A DNA stretch of 18,757 nucleotides from Bacteroidota bacterium (GCA_947461015.1 CANHIR010000015.1:1-18757), one strand, 5' to 3'; shown: positions 1-8,939, numbered from the stretch's first letter. Notes: a model not told the origin generated them from the letters alone. Numbers and translations are program-made.

Positions 1-1056
1 AATTTAGTCACTTGGTTGTCGGCAAAATTGTTCAAAATGGAGAAAAATGAAAATTATTTTTCCTGCAAAGGGGAAGATAATTTTGAAATAAGGTGGCATT
101 TAGCCACCCCAGAAAACTTTTTTTGGAAAGATTTTACCCTTTCTTGTGATCCGGACTTCTTAAACGCCTGGGAAAAGCTACCCAATTTTAAAATGGAAGC
201 CTTCACTAGTGAATTATCCATCTTTGAGCAGGTTGGTGTACATTTTATTCCTGCTCCACAACGAGAACGACCATCAATTATTGCACACGCCACTTCAAAA
301 CCATTAAGTAAGACCATTGAGCCCTCCGACATCAAAGGAATCATTCATTCCCATAGTACTTGGAGTGACGGCATACACACCATTGAACAAATGGCATTGG
401 CTGCAAAGGAACAGGGCTTTGAGTATTTAGTAATTAGTGACCATAGTAAGTCGGCATTTTATGCCAATGGTTTACAAGCCGACAGAATCCTAGCACAACA
501 TAAAGAAATAGATGCCCTTAATAAAAAACTAGCCCCTTTTGTCATATTTAAAAGCATTGAGTCTGATATTTTAAATGACGGTAGCTTGGATTATCCCGAT
601 GAAGTATTGGCCAGTTTTGATATTGTAATTGCATCCGTACATTCTAATTTAAAAATGACTGAGGAAAAAGCAATGATGCGTTTATTAAATGCAATTAGTA
701 ATCCATATACAAGCATTTTAGGGCACCCTACAGGCCGCTTATTACTTAGCCGCAAAGGTTATCCCGTAAATCATGATGAAATCATAGAAGCCTGCGCAGC
801 CCATAATGTGGTGATTGAATTAAATGCCCACCCACGCAGGTTGGACATGGACTGGCGATATATTCAAAAAGCGATGGATAATGATGTACTCATTTCCATT
901 GATCCCGACGCACATGCCATCGAAGGATTTGCCGATTGTAAGTACGGCGTTCTCGTTGCGCAAAAAGCAGGGCTTACAAGTGCGCATAACTTAAGCAGTT
1001 TTAGTTTATCCGAAATGATGGAGTTTATAGCGTACCAACACGAAAAAAGACAATAG
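1..1056 (+). CDS. polX: DNA polymerase/3'-5' exonuclease PolX, 3' part (5' end outside window)
   Basis: Family-X DNA polymerase with a C-terminal PHP nuclease domain; the family acts in gap filling and base-excision repair in the cytoplasm. The reading frame is open to the first base of the window, so the gene is cut by the window edge; the TTG at 16 and ATG at 37 are not its true start. About 351 of the roughly 570 residues usual for PolX are present. The first ~105 residues are the end of the polymerase thumb/linker region, closing with a 'PAQRERP'-like segment (here APQRERPSII). The PHP domain follows, with the metal-binding motifs in order: HSHSTWSDG, SDHSKS, the glutamate in KSIESD, SVHSN, GHPTGR, ELNAHP and DPDAHA. 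All the expected metal ligands are visible, so the nuclease half looks intact. Its stop codon lies one base from the stop of the convergent amylase gene. Confidence 0.92.
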   Translation, partial: NLVTWLSAKLFKMEKNENYFSCKGEDNFEIRWHLATPENFFWKDFTLSCDPDFLNAWEKLPNFKMEAFTSELSIFEQVGVHFIPAPQRERPSIIAHATSKPLSKTIEPSDIKGIIHSHSTWSDGIHTIEQMALAAKEQGFEYLVISDHSKSAFYANGLQADRILAQHKEIDALNKKLAPFVIFKSIESDILNDGSLDYPDEVLASFDIVIASVHSNLKMTEEKAMMRLLNAISNPYTSILGHPTGRLLLSRKGYPVNHDEIIEACAAHNVVIELNAHPRRLDMDWRYIQKAMDNDVLISIDPDAHAIEGFADCKYGVLVAQKAGLTSAHNLSSFSLSEMMEFIAYQHEKRQ

Positions 1057-1057
1057 C

Positions 1058-2320
1058 TTACGCTTCCTTAACATACACAAAAAAGTCGCCAGGCAATAAC
1101 TCAAAGGAGACGCTGTTATTAAAATTAAATGTGAGGCCCGAAAATACATTTTGGAATGAACCATTTAGTTTTTCATGCGCTATCTGAACCTTATGGTGCT
1201 TATTGGATAAATTCAACAGTACAAAAACTGTAGAAGTTGCATCTTGTCTTAGATAAGCCATCACCCCATCTGTATCCACCGGTAAATTAAAAGTGTCCCC
1301 ACTTATAATGGAAGTATGCGTTTTACGAAGTTTACTAAGGGTTTTATAAAAATCATGCAGCGCAGGCTGCTCCACCCAATCAATTTGATCCTTATCAAAA
1401 AATTTAAGTCGCTTAAGATTTGGCAATTCCTGTCCACTATAAATTAAGGGGATCCCTTTCCAAGTTTGCGTAAATATAGCCCAAGCTTTTGCAGCAGCTC
1501 CGTACTTTTCATATTCTGTGCCATTCCAACTATTCTCATCATGGTTGGCTGTAAATAATAACTTAGTAGCTCCTGCAGGATATTGGGAATATTCATGCAA
1601 AACATGATACACTTCGTTTATTTTTACTTCCCCTTTTGCTAATTTTTCCGAAACATGCATAAGTGACCATGCATAGCTGGTATCAAAAACTTCATGATAC
1701 TTTACTTCCTCACATTCGGCCAACCAATAGCTGTGTTTAATATTATCAACAGCTTTACGTGCATCCTTCCAAAAATCCAGTGGTACCAAATGGGCCATAT
1801 CACATCTAAACCCGTCAATTTTTATATCACGCACCCAATATTGCATCGCGCCAATTAAAGCATTGCGCATTTCGGCATTACTAAAATTTAAATCAACCAC
1901 ATCATCCCAACCATTGCGTTCTGTAAATTCACCTTGATCATTGCGCGCAAACCAATCGGGATGCAGTTCCATCCATTCGTGTCCACGTCCAGTGTGATTA
2001 GATACCCAGTCAATAATTACTTTCATCCCTAATAAATGAGCTTGCTCCACTAAGTTTGTAAAATCTAAAATGGTGCCGAATTCTGGATTCACTTTTGTAT
2101 AACTACTGCACGCATAATAACTTCCTAAACTTCCTTTTCTCACTTTTTCACTAATACTAGTAATGGGCATAAACCATAAAATGTCCACCCCCATTTCTTT
2201 TAGCCTAGGTAAATGTTTTTGAAATGCAAGAAAAGTACCTTCGGGAGTGTATTGTCTAATATTCACTTCATAAATCGTGGCATCCTTTGCCCAGTTGACC
2301 ATCTTGAAATTAGCATCCAT
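1058..2320 (-). CDS. GH13 alpha-amylase-family glycoside hydrolase, cytoplasmic
   Basis: 420-residue (beta/alpha)8 glycoside hydrolase of the alpha-amylase clan (GH13), expected to hydrolyse or transfer alpha-glucosidic bonds in starch- or glycogen-derived oligosaccharides. The four conserved GH13 regions are all present: region I DWVSNH (104-109), region II GFRCDMAH with nucleophile D174, region III WLAECEE with acid/base E202, and region IV FTANHDE with H260-D261. A short C-terminal beta domain follows from about residue 340. No signal peptide is seen (start MDANFKMVNWAKDATIYEVN), so it probably acts in the cytoplasm. No SusC/SusD genes lie beside it, so this is not a typical polysaccharide utilisation locus. 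It is divergent from the permease over 45 bp and convergent with polX. The exact substrate (amylase, glucosidase or trehalose-related) cannot be read from these motifs. Confidence 0.9.
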   Translation of the reverse strand: MDANFKMVNWAKDATIYEVNIRQYTPEGTFLAFQKHLPRLKEMGVDILWFMPITSISEKVRKGSLGSYYACSSYTKVNPEFGTILDFTNLVEQAHLLGMKVIIDWVSNHTGRGHEWMELHPDWFARNDQGEFTERNGWDDVVDLNFSNAEMRNALIGAMQYWVRDIKIDGFRCDMAHLVPLDFWKDARKAVDNIKHSYWLAECEEVKYHEVFDTSYAWSLMHVSEKLAKGEVKINEVYHVLHEYSQYPAGATKLLFTANHDENSWNGTEYEKYGAAAKAWAIFTQTWKGIPLIYSGQELPNLKRLKFFDKDQIDWVEQPALHDFYKTLSKLRKTHTSIISGDTFNLPVDTDGVMAYLRQDATSTVFVLLNLSNKHHKVQIAHEKLNGSFQNVFSGLTFNFNNSVSFELLPGDFFVYVKEA

Positions 2321-2365
2321 TGTTCTCTTATTTTTTATCCTAATTTTATTATCTTGTACAATACT

Positions 2366-3781
2366 ATGAGTGAATCACAACCTAAATTAGAACGCAAATT
2401 AAGCCTTTTACACGCAACCGCCATTAATATGATTGATATGGTAGGTATAGGCCCCTTCATGGTTTTAAGTCTGGTTGCGGGAAAGATGGGAGGCCCCTAT
2501 TTTTTATATGCATGGATTGCAGGTGCTATCCTTTCTTTTTTAGATGCAATGGTTTGGAGTCAACTAGGAGCTGCATTTCCAAAGGCAGGTGGAAGTTTTA
2601 ATTTTCTTAATGAAGGATATGGTGGGAAGGCGGGCAAAATTCTTTCCTTTTTATTTGTTTGGCAAACCATGATTCAAGCCCCATTGGTAATAGCCTCTGC
2701 AGCCATTGGATTTTCTGCTTATGCAGAATATATTTTTCACTTTAATAATATTTGGCTAGAAAAGGCATTAAGTGGCGCTGTTGTTATCATGGTAATAGCT
2801 TTGTTGTATAGGAAAGTAGCATCCATCGGAAAGATATCTGTAGCCCTTTGGGTGATTGTACTGGGTACTATTTTTTGGATCATTGGAGGAGGTATAGCAC
2901 ATGGACATTTCCTAGAGCCCATAAAACATATCAATGATGGTCTAATCGTAAATGATATATTTAGCTTAAAAAATGGATTTTTTGCAGCACTTGGTTTTGC
3001 AAGTGTTAAAACAATTTATTCCTATTTAGGATATTATAATGTTTGTCACCTTGGTGGAGAAATAAAAAATCCAAGCAAGAATATTCCAAGAAGTATGTTT
3101 ATCTCAATTGCAGGAATTGCAATTTTATATCTAGCAATGAATATAAGTGTGTCCAGTGTATTGCCTTTTGAAGAATTAACAAAACAAATTGAAACACCTT
3201 CTGGATTAGAATATAATAAATATGTAGTAAGTTCATTTATTGAAACTCTTTATGGTCATAAAGCTGGCATCATTGTCACCATACTTATTTTGATTGTTGC
3301 TTTTTCTTCGGTGTTTTCTGCAACCTTGGGCTATAGCCGTATTCCCTACGCTGCAGCACAAAATAAAAACTTCTTCCCTTACTTTGCGACCCTACATCCT
3401 ACTTTAAAATTCCCACATCGCTCCTTATTAGTGCTTGGTGGAATTGCTTTTGTTTTTAGTTTATTATTTAGATTAGAAACTGTGATTGGAGGTATCATTG
3501 CCATGCGCATTATTATACAATTTATTGGACAAGCCATTGGATTGTTAATACTTCATAAAAGAAAAGGGAAGGCATTTTTCCCATGGAGAATGCCACTTTA
3601 CCCATTGCCCTTACTATTAGCCATTTCAATTTGGGGCGCTATTTTTTATTCTACTGGAAAAATTATGATGATTAGTAGTATAGTAGTAATTTCTGTAGGC
3701 TTAATCGCATATTTTGTTGCTCGCAAAATGAAATGGATTGGCGAGGAGCCTACTACTGAAATAACAGATGCTAAAGCGTAA
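2366..3781 (+). CDS. APC-family amino acid permease
   Basis: 471-residue polytopic inner-membrane transporter of the amino acid/polyamine/organocation (APC) superfamily, with about twelve hydrophobic helices. Family marks include the first-helix motif MVGIGPFMVL (residues ~25-34), the TM2 loop GAAFPKAGGSFNFL (~68-81) and the later LGGEIKNPSKNIPRS segment that matches the APC 'GE-KNP-+NIP+' signature. The frame is open back to 2213, but that extension lies inside the 5' end of the divergent amylase gene and has no family resemblance. I therefore place the start at the ATG at 2366, which gives a normal short cytoplasmic N-terminus (MSESQPKLERKLSLLHAT). The substrate cannot be assigned. It ends four bases before the stop of the convergent 46-residue frame at 3786-3926. 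Confidence 0.88.
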   Translation: MSESQPKLERKLSLLHATAINMIDMVGIGPFMVLSLVAGKMGGPYFLYAWIAGAILSFLDAMVWSQLGAAFPKAGGSFNFLNEGYGGKAGKILSFLFVWQTMIQAPLVIASAAIGFSAYAEYIFHFNNIWLEKALSGAVVIMVIALLYRKVASIGKISVALWVIVLGTIFWIIGGGIAHGHFLEPIKHINDGLIVNDIFSLKNGFFAALGFASVKTIYSYLGYYNVCHLGGEIKNPSKNIPRSMFISIAGIAILYLAMNISVSSVLPFEELTKQIETPSGLEYNKYVVSSFIETLYGHKAGIIVTILILIVAFSSVFSATLGYSRIPYAAAQNKNFFPYFATLHPTLKFPHRSLLVLGGIAFVFSLLFRLETVIGGIIAMRIIIQFIGQAIGLLILHKRKGKAFFPWRMPLYPLPLLLAISIWGAIFYSTGKIMMISSIVVISVGLIAYFVARKMKWIGEEPTTEITDAKA

Positions 3782-3785
3782 TAAA

Positions 3786-3926
3786 TTATTTGCTCTTAGT
3801 TCCCATCGTACTTATTAGCAAGCCAATTATTAATCCTAGGATGAGTCCAATTTTTACATTCTTAATTAACCAACCTAGGCCAATACCAAGCATTAGCAAT
3901 GTGAGGATACTTACATTTCTTCTCAT
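3786..3926 (-). CDS. Small two-helix membrane protein (46 aa), unrecognised
   Basis: A 46-codon frame starts with ATG at 3926, two bases after the stop codon of the PIG-L deacetylase gene, and ends with TAA at 3788-3786. The peptide begins MRRNVSILTLLMLGIGLGWL, has a short IKNVK turn, continues with a second hydrophobic stretch (residues ~25-41, GLILGLIIGLLIS) and ends in the polar tail GTKSK. Two glycine-rich helices joined by a basic hairpin suggest an inner-membrane peptide; the glycine spacing resembles small glycine-zipper proteins. The two-base spacing implies translational coupling to the upstream gene. It fills almost the whole gap between its neighbours, which supports it being a real gene. 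I do not recognise a family, and the function is unknown. Confidence 0.6.
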   Translation of the reverse strand: MRRNVSILTLLMLGIGLGWLIKNVKIGLILGLIIGLLISTMGTKSK

Positions 3927-3928
3927 GA

Positions 3929-6268
3929 TTAATGTTTTGGTAAGGAAATGATATTTGCTAATAACTTATACGCACCAGGGTTTCCAGCAGGCAATTGTCT
4001 AAATAAGACCAAACTCAAATAAACCATATTCCCTTTGCCATAAGGGGCAATTAATAAACTTCCATTGCTTGGCGCTTCCCCTTTGTCATTCATGGTAAGC
4101 GGTGTTTCAAAATGGCTATCAAAATTATCAGACTGATAAGTGCTTCTCTCCTGCACCCAATTTTCAAAATCAGAAGCGGATATTTTATTCGGATAATTTA
4201 AAACGGAATGTGCTGGTAAAGTAAATGTTACAGGTACATTTTCTTGTGTAACACGTTTACCGGAATTTACACTAAACTTATAGGGTCCCACTTTCACCGG
4301 TTTTATCCCTACTTGATTACTTTTTAAATACTGTACCACCAAGTTGCCACCTTGTTCAATATAAGCGTTGAAAATATTGTTCTGCTCTGTTAAATATGTA
4401 AACATATTATAAGCACGGATACCAATTACAATGGCATCATATTGCTTTAAATTTTCCAAGCTAATATCCGACTCCGTTAAATGGGTAACTGTTGCACCTA
4501 ATTCAACAAGCGCCTCAGGGATTTTATCACCTGCTCCGTCTATGTATCCAATATGCTTAGCTTTATTTGAAACAGCTACTGGCACAATTTTTACGGAAGC
4601 ATCAGGAATATAAGTAATGGTAGGAATATGATCGTATGGAATAGATTTAGCAAAAATGGAAAATATGGCTTCTGGGTATTTATTTGAACTATATTTTTCT
4701 TCATAATGCGCTGTTTGCCCTTTTCTGTCCTTCGTTTGGCGAGATAAGGTTACAGAATCTCCCGGTGCAACTAAATAAACTTCCTTACTATATTTCACTT
4801 CAATATTTGGCACCACCGCTATAGGTTGGTAAACATCTCCTTTGGTTGGATCGGTGTATTTATATTGAACGGGAACTTTAAAAGTAAACACTTGCTTTTC
4901 TATTTCCAATTGCACTGTTCCTTCAAATTCAGGATCGTTTTCGGACTTGCCAATCAACATTTGATCCTTTACTACAAACATCCCCTCTGTCTTTGGATAC
5001 TTTAACCAATAAGGCTGTGAAAGTTCTTTGTCTTCAGGTACTTTTAGGGTATATGTAAATTCAGTATTTTGATTATTAATTAATGGTTTATTAAATACCG
5101 AATCCTTGGAAGGAAATTGCATAGATAATAAAGATGCACTGGTATTGGATCTTTGATTCAGTATAAATTGAACCGGTATTGCATCTCCAACAACTACTTG
5201 TTGCTGTTGTGTTGTTGCTTCTATAAAAATTCCTGCACAAGCTTTTATAATTTCTTGTACTTGATTTAACTTATAACTTTTCCAATTAGATGAAGGCAAA
5301 CGATTAATTTGTTGATACAATTTTACCAAAGCAGGAACTGATGCCGCAGGGTTATTAATATTATAGCTTGTCAAAATTTTATCTATCGAAATTTCAATTG
5401 GAGCTGCTTGTAAGCGCGCCCAACTCGTATTCACACCATCCATAATGTCATTTTTTGCAGAATCCCCTCCCGTTAATTCAAAGAATTCATAACTGGCTCC
5501 TCTGCGTCTTGGACGGCCTTCCCCCTGACTCTTGTGCATAGTCCTTGCTTCCGCACCTATCTCTCCATAACTTTTTCCAATCACTGGATTGTATCCGCCC
5601 ACTTCTACCTTTAATTGATTGTTGCTTGTGGTATTTACCGAGCCAAAATTAAATGTGTTCCATAAAATTCTTTTGGCCTTCCAAGTGCTTACACCATATG
5701 CAAACTGCTCTGGGAATTTAGTTGGATCCGCAGCAGCTACATAAGCTTCATTGGCTATAATAGCCGAAGCGGAATGGTGTCCATGTCCTGCGCGTGCGTC
5801 CCCAGGGAAACGCGTAATAATAATATCGGGTTGAAATTTTCGGATAATCCAAACAGCATCACTTAATACTTTTTCGTGATCCCAAATTTGCAGGGCTTCT
5901 TCCGAGGATTTACTAAAACCAAATTCATAAGCCCTAGAAAAATATTGCTCAGCACCGTCAATGCGACGGGCAGCCAATAATTCTTGTGAACGAATCATCC
6001 CAAGCTCAATGCCTTGTTCCTTTCCAATTAAATTTTGACCCCCATCTCCTCTGGTTAAACTTAAATATGCAGTACGTAAATTTCTCTCCTTTGTTAAATA
6101 AGGTAAGAAGGAATTGTTCTCATCGTCCGGGTGAGCAGCAAAATACAGAACACTCCCCACTGTTTTAAGCCCTTTAATCTGTGCTAAAATTTCGGCACTA
6201 TTTTTTTGTGCAATTGCATGAAAATGCAATGCAACAAATGCAACGATAAAAACAAATAATTTACGCAT
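3929..6268 (-). CDS. Secreted PIG-L (LmbE-type) deacetylase with C-terminal GATase1-like region
   Basis: 779-residue exported zinc hydrolase. A signal peptide (MRKLFVFIVAFVALHFHAIA, then Q) gives the start at 6268; the frame extends to 6313, but those extra codons overlap the end of the upstream gene and would bury the signal peptide. The PIG-L domain spans ~25-270, with AAHPDDE (H46, D48, D49) and GHGHHSAS (H162-H165), matching the zinc ligands and general base of the MshB/LmbE fold, which removes N-acetyl groups from sugars and related amides. A beta-rich linker follows. From ~565 to the end there is a GATase1-like region (IGYIDGAGDKIPEALVELGA, then YDAIVIGIRAYN). It lies 19 bp downstream of the M14 peptidase gene and 2 bp upstream of the small membrane-protein gene, so the three probably form one transcript. 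The natural substrate is unknown. Confidence 0.88.
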   Translation of the reverse strand: MRKLFVFIVAFVALHFHAIAQKNSAEILAQIKGLKTVGSVLYFAAHPDDENNSFLPYLTKERNLRTAYLSLTRGDGGQNLIGKEQGIELGMIRSQELLAARRIDGAEQYFSRAYEFGFSKSSEEALQIWDHEKVLSDAVWIIRKFQPDIIITRFPGDARAGHGHHSASAIIANEAYVAAADPTKFPEQFAYGVSTWKAKRILWNTFNFGSVNTTSNNQLKVEVGGYNPVIGKSYGEIGAEARTMHKSQGEGRPRRRGASYEFFELTGGDSAKNDIMDGVNTSWARLQAAPIEISIDKILTSYNINNPAASVPALVKLYQQINRLPSSNWKSYKLNQVQEIIKACAGIFIEATTQQQQVVVGDAIPVQFILNQRSNTSASLLSMQFPSKDSVFNKPLINNQNTEFTYTLKVPEDKELSQPYWLKYPKTEGMFVVKDQMLIGKSENDPEFEGTVQLEIEKQVFTFKVPVQYKYTDPTKGDVYQPIAVVPNIEVKYSKEVYLVAPGDSVTLSRQTKDRKGQTAHYEEKYSSNKYPEAIFSIFAKSIPYDHIPTITYIPDASVKIVPVAVSNKAKHIGYIDGAGDKIPEALVELGATVTHLTESDISLENLKQYDAIVIGIRAYNMFTYLTEQNNIFNAYIEQGGNLVVQYLKSNQVGIKPVKVGPYKFSVNSGKRVTQENVPVTFTLPAHSVLNYPNKISASDFENWVQERSTYQSDNFDSHFETPLTMNDKGEAPSNGSLLIAPYGKGNMVYLSLVLFRQLPAGNPGAYKLLANIISLPKH

Positions 6269-6287
6269 ACTCGCTAATTCAAATAAT

Positions 6288-8780
6288 TTATTTGCCATTA
6301 AAAAATAAAGCATTTGACAAAATCAACTTACCCCCTTCCCAGAAATTTCTAAAAATTGGGTCATCCGCCATGAAAATTAATTTGCCAGCACCTATTTCTT
6401 TCACACCAATCACAACACCTTCTTTTAATGCAGCTTTTGCTTTCACACCTGCAAAACCTGCTACGTGACTATCTTCTTTAATCACTCCTACATTCCAGTA
6501 ATCACTACTTGGCTCATAGGTAACAATATCTTGCTTTAAATCATAGTATATCCCTGCTGTTCCAAAACCAACTGGATGTGTGTGGTCCATGTAAACTTTA
6601 TAAATAGCGCCTGGTATAGAGCTTTTTAAATAATCGGTAACCGATTCCCCATATTTAGCAACATTATCAACTCCCAACTTTTCGCTTTTTGGCAATTCTT
6701 TAATTTTAATACCCCATTCGGTATTAGTAGCCAATTGTTGTACAGCACTTTCAAAAGCAATTAATATGCCTCCTTTTTTCACAAAAGCTTGTAATTTATC
6801 CGATACCGCTTTGCTTGCTAATTCTTTATAAGAACCCTCTGGTGCAATGATAACATCATACTTGCTTATGTCAATTCTATTAAAGAAACTATAATTTAAC
6901 TGAGTTATTGGATAATTTAATTGTTGATCAAAGAAGTTCCATACTTCACCAGCAGCTAAGGCAGAAACATTGTCGCCTGTTAATAAAGCTACTTTTGGTG
7001 CATGACTTATATTTTTAACATCCGGTGAACCAAAGTCTGCTCCTTTTTCTACCCATCCCGAAGCTATAGGAATGGCTTCAATATTTGCTGCATCACAAAT
7101 TGCTTTTGTATCTGTTGCCCAATTCGCCTGATTGCTTGTTTTTAGTACAATTAACGTACCAGGATCATATTGTTTACCTCCTGCCATAAATGGCTTTTCT
7201 GCATACCTTACTTTAATATTTTTTTGTAAAATAGCTGCTAACACTTTTGCTGAAGCAAATGAATTATATGGAATTAAATACCCATAATTAGACGACGCCG
7301 TTGCCGCCGCTTTTACTTCAAATCCTGCCTGAATATTTAATTGCTCTTTAGATGCGAATCCATGCACCCCATATACATAAGGCAAAGACCAAGCTGTTAT
7401 GTCATAAGTATTGGAGTCATTTACTTGTGTTACAGGCTCTAATAAAACACGTGCCAATACCCCATGATCTTGTGCCACGTTTACTGCTAATGTATAGCCA
7501 TCATTTATAAAAACACCTTCTTTTTTGGTCGCATAATCATATCCCTTGAAGCTTCCATTAAAAGCGCCATATTTAATATTATTTTTCTTTAACAAATTGG
7601 CTAAAGACAATAAAGCATTTGGATTTTTAGCAGTCATCACAAAGGTCTTATAAGTAGAAGCTGTGCCAGCGCGACTATTGTCGTAATATTTTTTAAACTC
7701 TTTTAATAAATTTTCCCTATTTGCTGCACTAATTTCAATGGTAGACAACCCCGTCGTATAGTGGTGTGTAGCTCTTGCAACTAAAGTGAGTGTATCCTCG
7801 TCTTCGTTTTGAACACCTAACCCTGCACTTATCCCACCTTGTTCATATGTCATGCCAATTGCACCATTATACATTGGATAGCTGTCACCATAAGAAGGAT
7901 ACAACATATCAAATCGCTCTTTGGTAAAAAATAACCAATTATTTTGGTCAAAATATTTTGCATTGTTTTTCCCTATTTGAACTTGAAATTCTTTCTGCCA
8001 ACTTGAAATTGCATCATGAATTGGTTCCGAAGTTGGCGTAAAAAAATAAGGTTGATTATAACTTTGCTCATGGAAGTCAACAACCACCTGAGGGTACCAT
8101 TGTTGATAGAAGGCAACTCTTTGTTTGCTCTCAACTTGTGTTTGCCAAGCCCAGTCTCTATTTAAATCAAAATTATAATGATTGCTTCTGCCAGCAGGCC
8201 ATGGTTCCATATGTTCTCTTGCGTAGGGGTCTGCATTGTAGTTTGAACCCACTGCATTATTGTACCAATTCACATAACGGTCACGACCATCTGGATTAAT
8301 ACAAGGATCAATAATCACAATCGTACTTTTTAACCATTCTTTTGTTTTTGTATTTGTAGGATCAACTAAAGCAAATAAAGTTAACATGGCTGCTTCGGAT
8401 GAAGCCGGTTCATTGCCGTGAACATTGTAGCTTAGCCATACAATTGTAGGTTGATTTAAATCCGTTACTGAACCATTCGTTAAACCCGTATTGTGCTTTC
8501 TTATTTCTTCCAGCTTTGCTATGTTTTCTGGTAGTCCAATGGCAGCAACTAATAATTCACGTCCTTCGTTTGTTTTACCATAAGACATAATTTTAACCAT
8601 CTCAGGTTTTGCTTGTGCTATTGCATTAAAATAGCTTACAATTTGATGATGTCTTGTAAACTTCGTTCCCACTTCATAACCTAAATAATTGGCAGGACTT
8701 GGTACTGTTTGTGCATTTAACACAAATGCTGAAAAAATAAAAAACAAAGCACTCAATGGCTTCAAAAAACGACTTCGCAT
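6288..8780 (-). CDS. Secreted M14-family zinc carboxypeptidase with C-terminal GATase1-like region
   Basis: 830-residue exported metallopeptidase. A signal peptide occupies residues 1-24 (ending FVLNAQ), so it is expected in the periplasm or outside the cell. The M14 carboxypeptidase fold covers ~40-350: zinc ligands H121 and E124 in NVHGNEPASSEA, a PDGRDRY segment (~163-169), the NRDW segment (N207-R208) that contributes to substrate carboxylate binding in the family, third zinc ligand H237 in VVVDFHEQSYNQP, and the catalytic glutamate E313 in GMTYEQGG. All the expected active-site positions are filled. From ~590 to the end is a GATase1-like region (KVALLTGDN, YDVIIAPEGSYKEL, KKGGILIAFES). 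It is the first gene of a leftward cluster and divergent from ggt. Whether it cleaves peptides or murein-like substrates cannot be told. Confidence 0.9.
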   Translation of the reverse strand: MRSRFLKPLSALFFIFSAFVLNAQTVPSPANYLGYEVGTKFTRHHQIVSYFNAIAQAKPEMVKIMSYGKTNEGRELLVAAIGLPENIAKLEEIRKHNTGLTNGSVTDLNQPTIVWLSYNVHGNEPASSEAAMLTLFALVDPTNTKTKEWLKSTIVIIDPCINPDGRDRYVNWYNNAVGSNYNADPYAREHMEPWPAGRSNHYNFDLNRDWAWQTQVESKQRVAFYQQWYPQVVVDFHEQSYNQPYFFTPTSEPIHDAISSWQKEFQVQIGKNNAKYFDQNNWLFFTKERFDMLYPSYGDSYPMYNGAIGMTYEQGGISAGLGVQNEDEDTLTLVARATHHYTTGLSTIEISAANRENLLKEFKKYYDNSRAGTASTYKTFVMTAKNPNALLSLANLLKKNNIKYGAFNGSFKGYDYATKKEGVFINDGYTLAVNVAQDHGVLARVLLEPVTQVNDSNTYDITAWSLPYVYGVHGFASKEQLNIQAGFEVKAAATASSNYGYLIPYNSFASAKVLAAILQKNIKVRYAEKPFMAGGKQYDPGTLIVLKTSNQANWATDTKAICDAANIEAIPIASGWVEKGADFGSPDVKNISHAPKVALLTGDNVSALAAGEVWNFFDQQLNYPITQLNYSFFNRIDISKYDVIIAPEGSYKELASKAVSDKLQAFVKKGGILIAFESAVQQLATNTEWGIKIKELPKSEKLGVDNVAKYGESVTDYLKSSIPGAIYKVYMDHTHPVGFGTAGIYYDLKQDIVTYEPSSDYWNVGVIKEDSHVAGFAGVKAKAALKEGVVIGVKEIGAGKLIFMADDPIFRNFWEGGKLILSNALFFNGK

Positions 8781-8786
8781 AGTATA

Positions 8787-8804
8787 AATTTTGGGTACAA
8801 AATT
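8787..8804. repeat. 18-bp inverted repeat just upstream of the M14 peptidase start
   Basis: Perfect 7-bp arms AATTTTG and CAAAATT are separated by GGTA, six bases upstream of the start codon at 8780, in the 159-bp divergent intergenic region. The position would suit an operator or a small 5'-leader hairpin, but arms this AT-rich can arise by chance. No other copy was noticed in the window. Confidence 0.3.
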
Positions 8805-8889
8805 GGTGTTTATAGACCTTAAAAATAAGCATAATTAGGCTTAAATAAAGGATTGATCCCTATAGTTTTACACAAGTGGTATGGCCTAT

Positions 8890-8921
8890 TTTGTTGAATA
8901 CTAAATAATTAAGTAATTTAA
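8890..8921 (+). promoter_or_regulatory. Weak candidate Bacteroidota promoter for ggt
   Basis: A TTTG at 8890-8893 is followed after 20 bases by TAATTTAA (8914-8921), resembling the Bacteroidota -33 TTTG / -7 TAnnTTTG arrangement, with two mismatches in the -7 box. Transcription would begin roughly 10-15 bases before the ATG at 8940. The rest of the 8781-8939 intergenic region shows only AT-rich DNA and the inverted repeat at 8787-8804. Confidence 0.25.
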
Positions 8922-8939
8922 CGTTCTAATTTTAGCAAA

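Noticed and set aside
2213..2365. N-terminal extension of the permease frame
   Set aside because: It lies within the 5' end of the amylase gene, lacks family resemblance, and the ATG at 2366 gives a normal APC N-terminus.
6269..6313. Longer start for the PIG-L protein
   Set aside because: It overlaps the end of the M14 gene and would place 15 residues before a complete signal peptide; the ATG at 6268 fits better.
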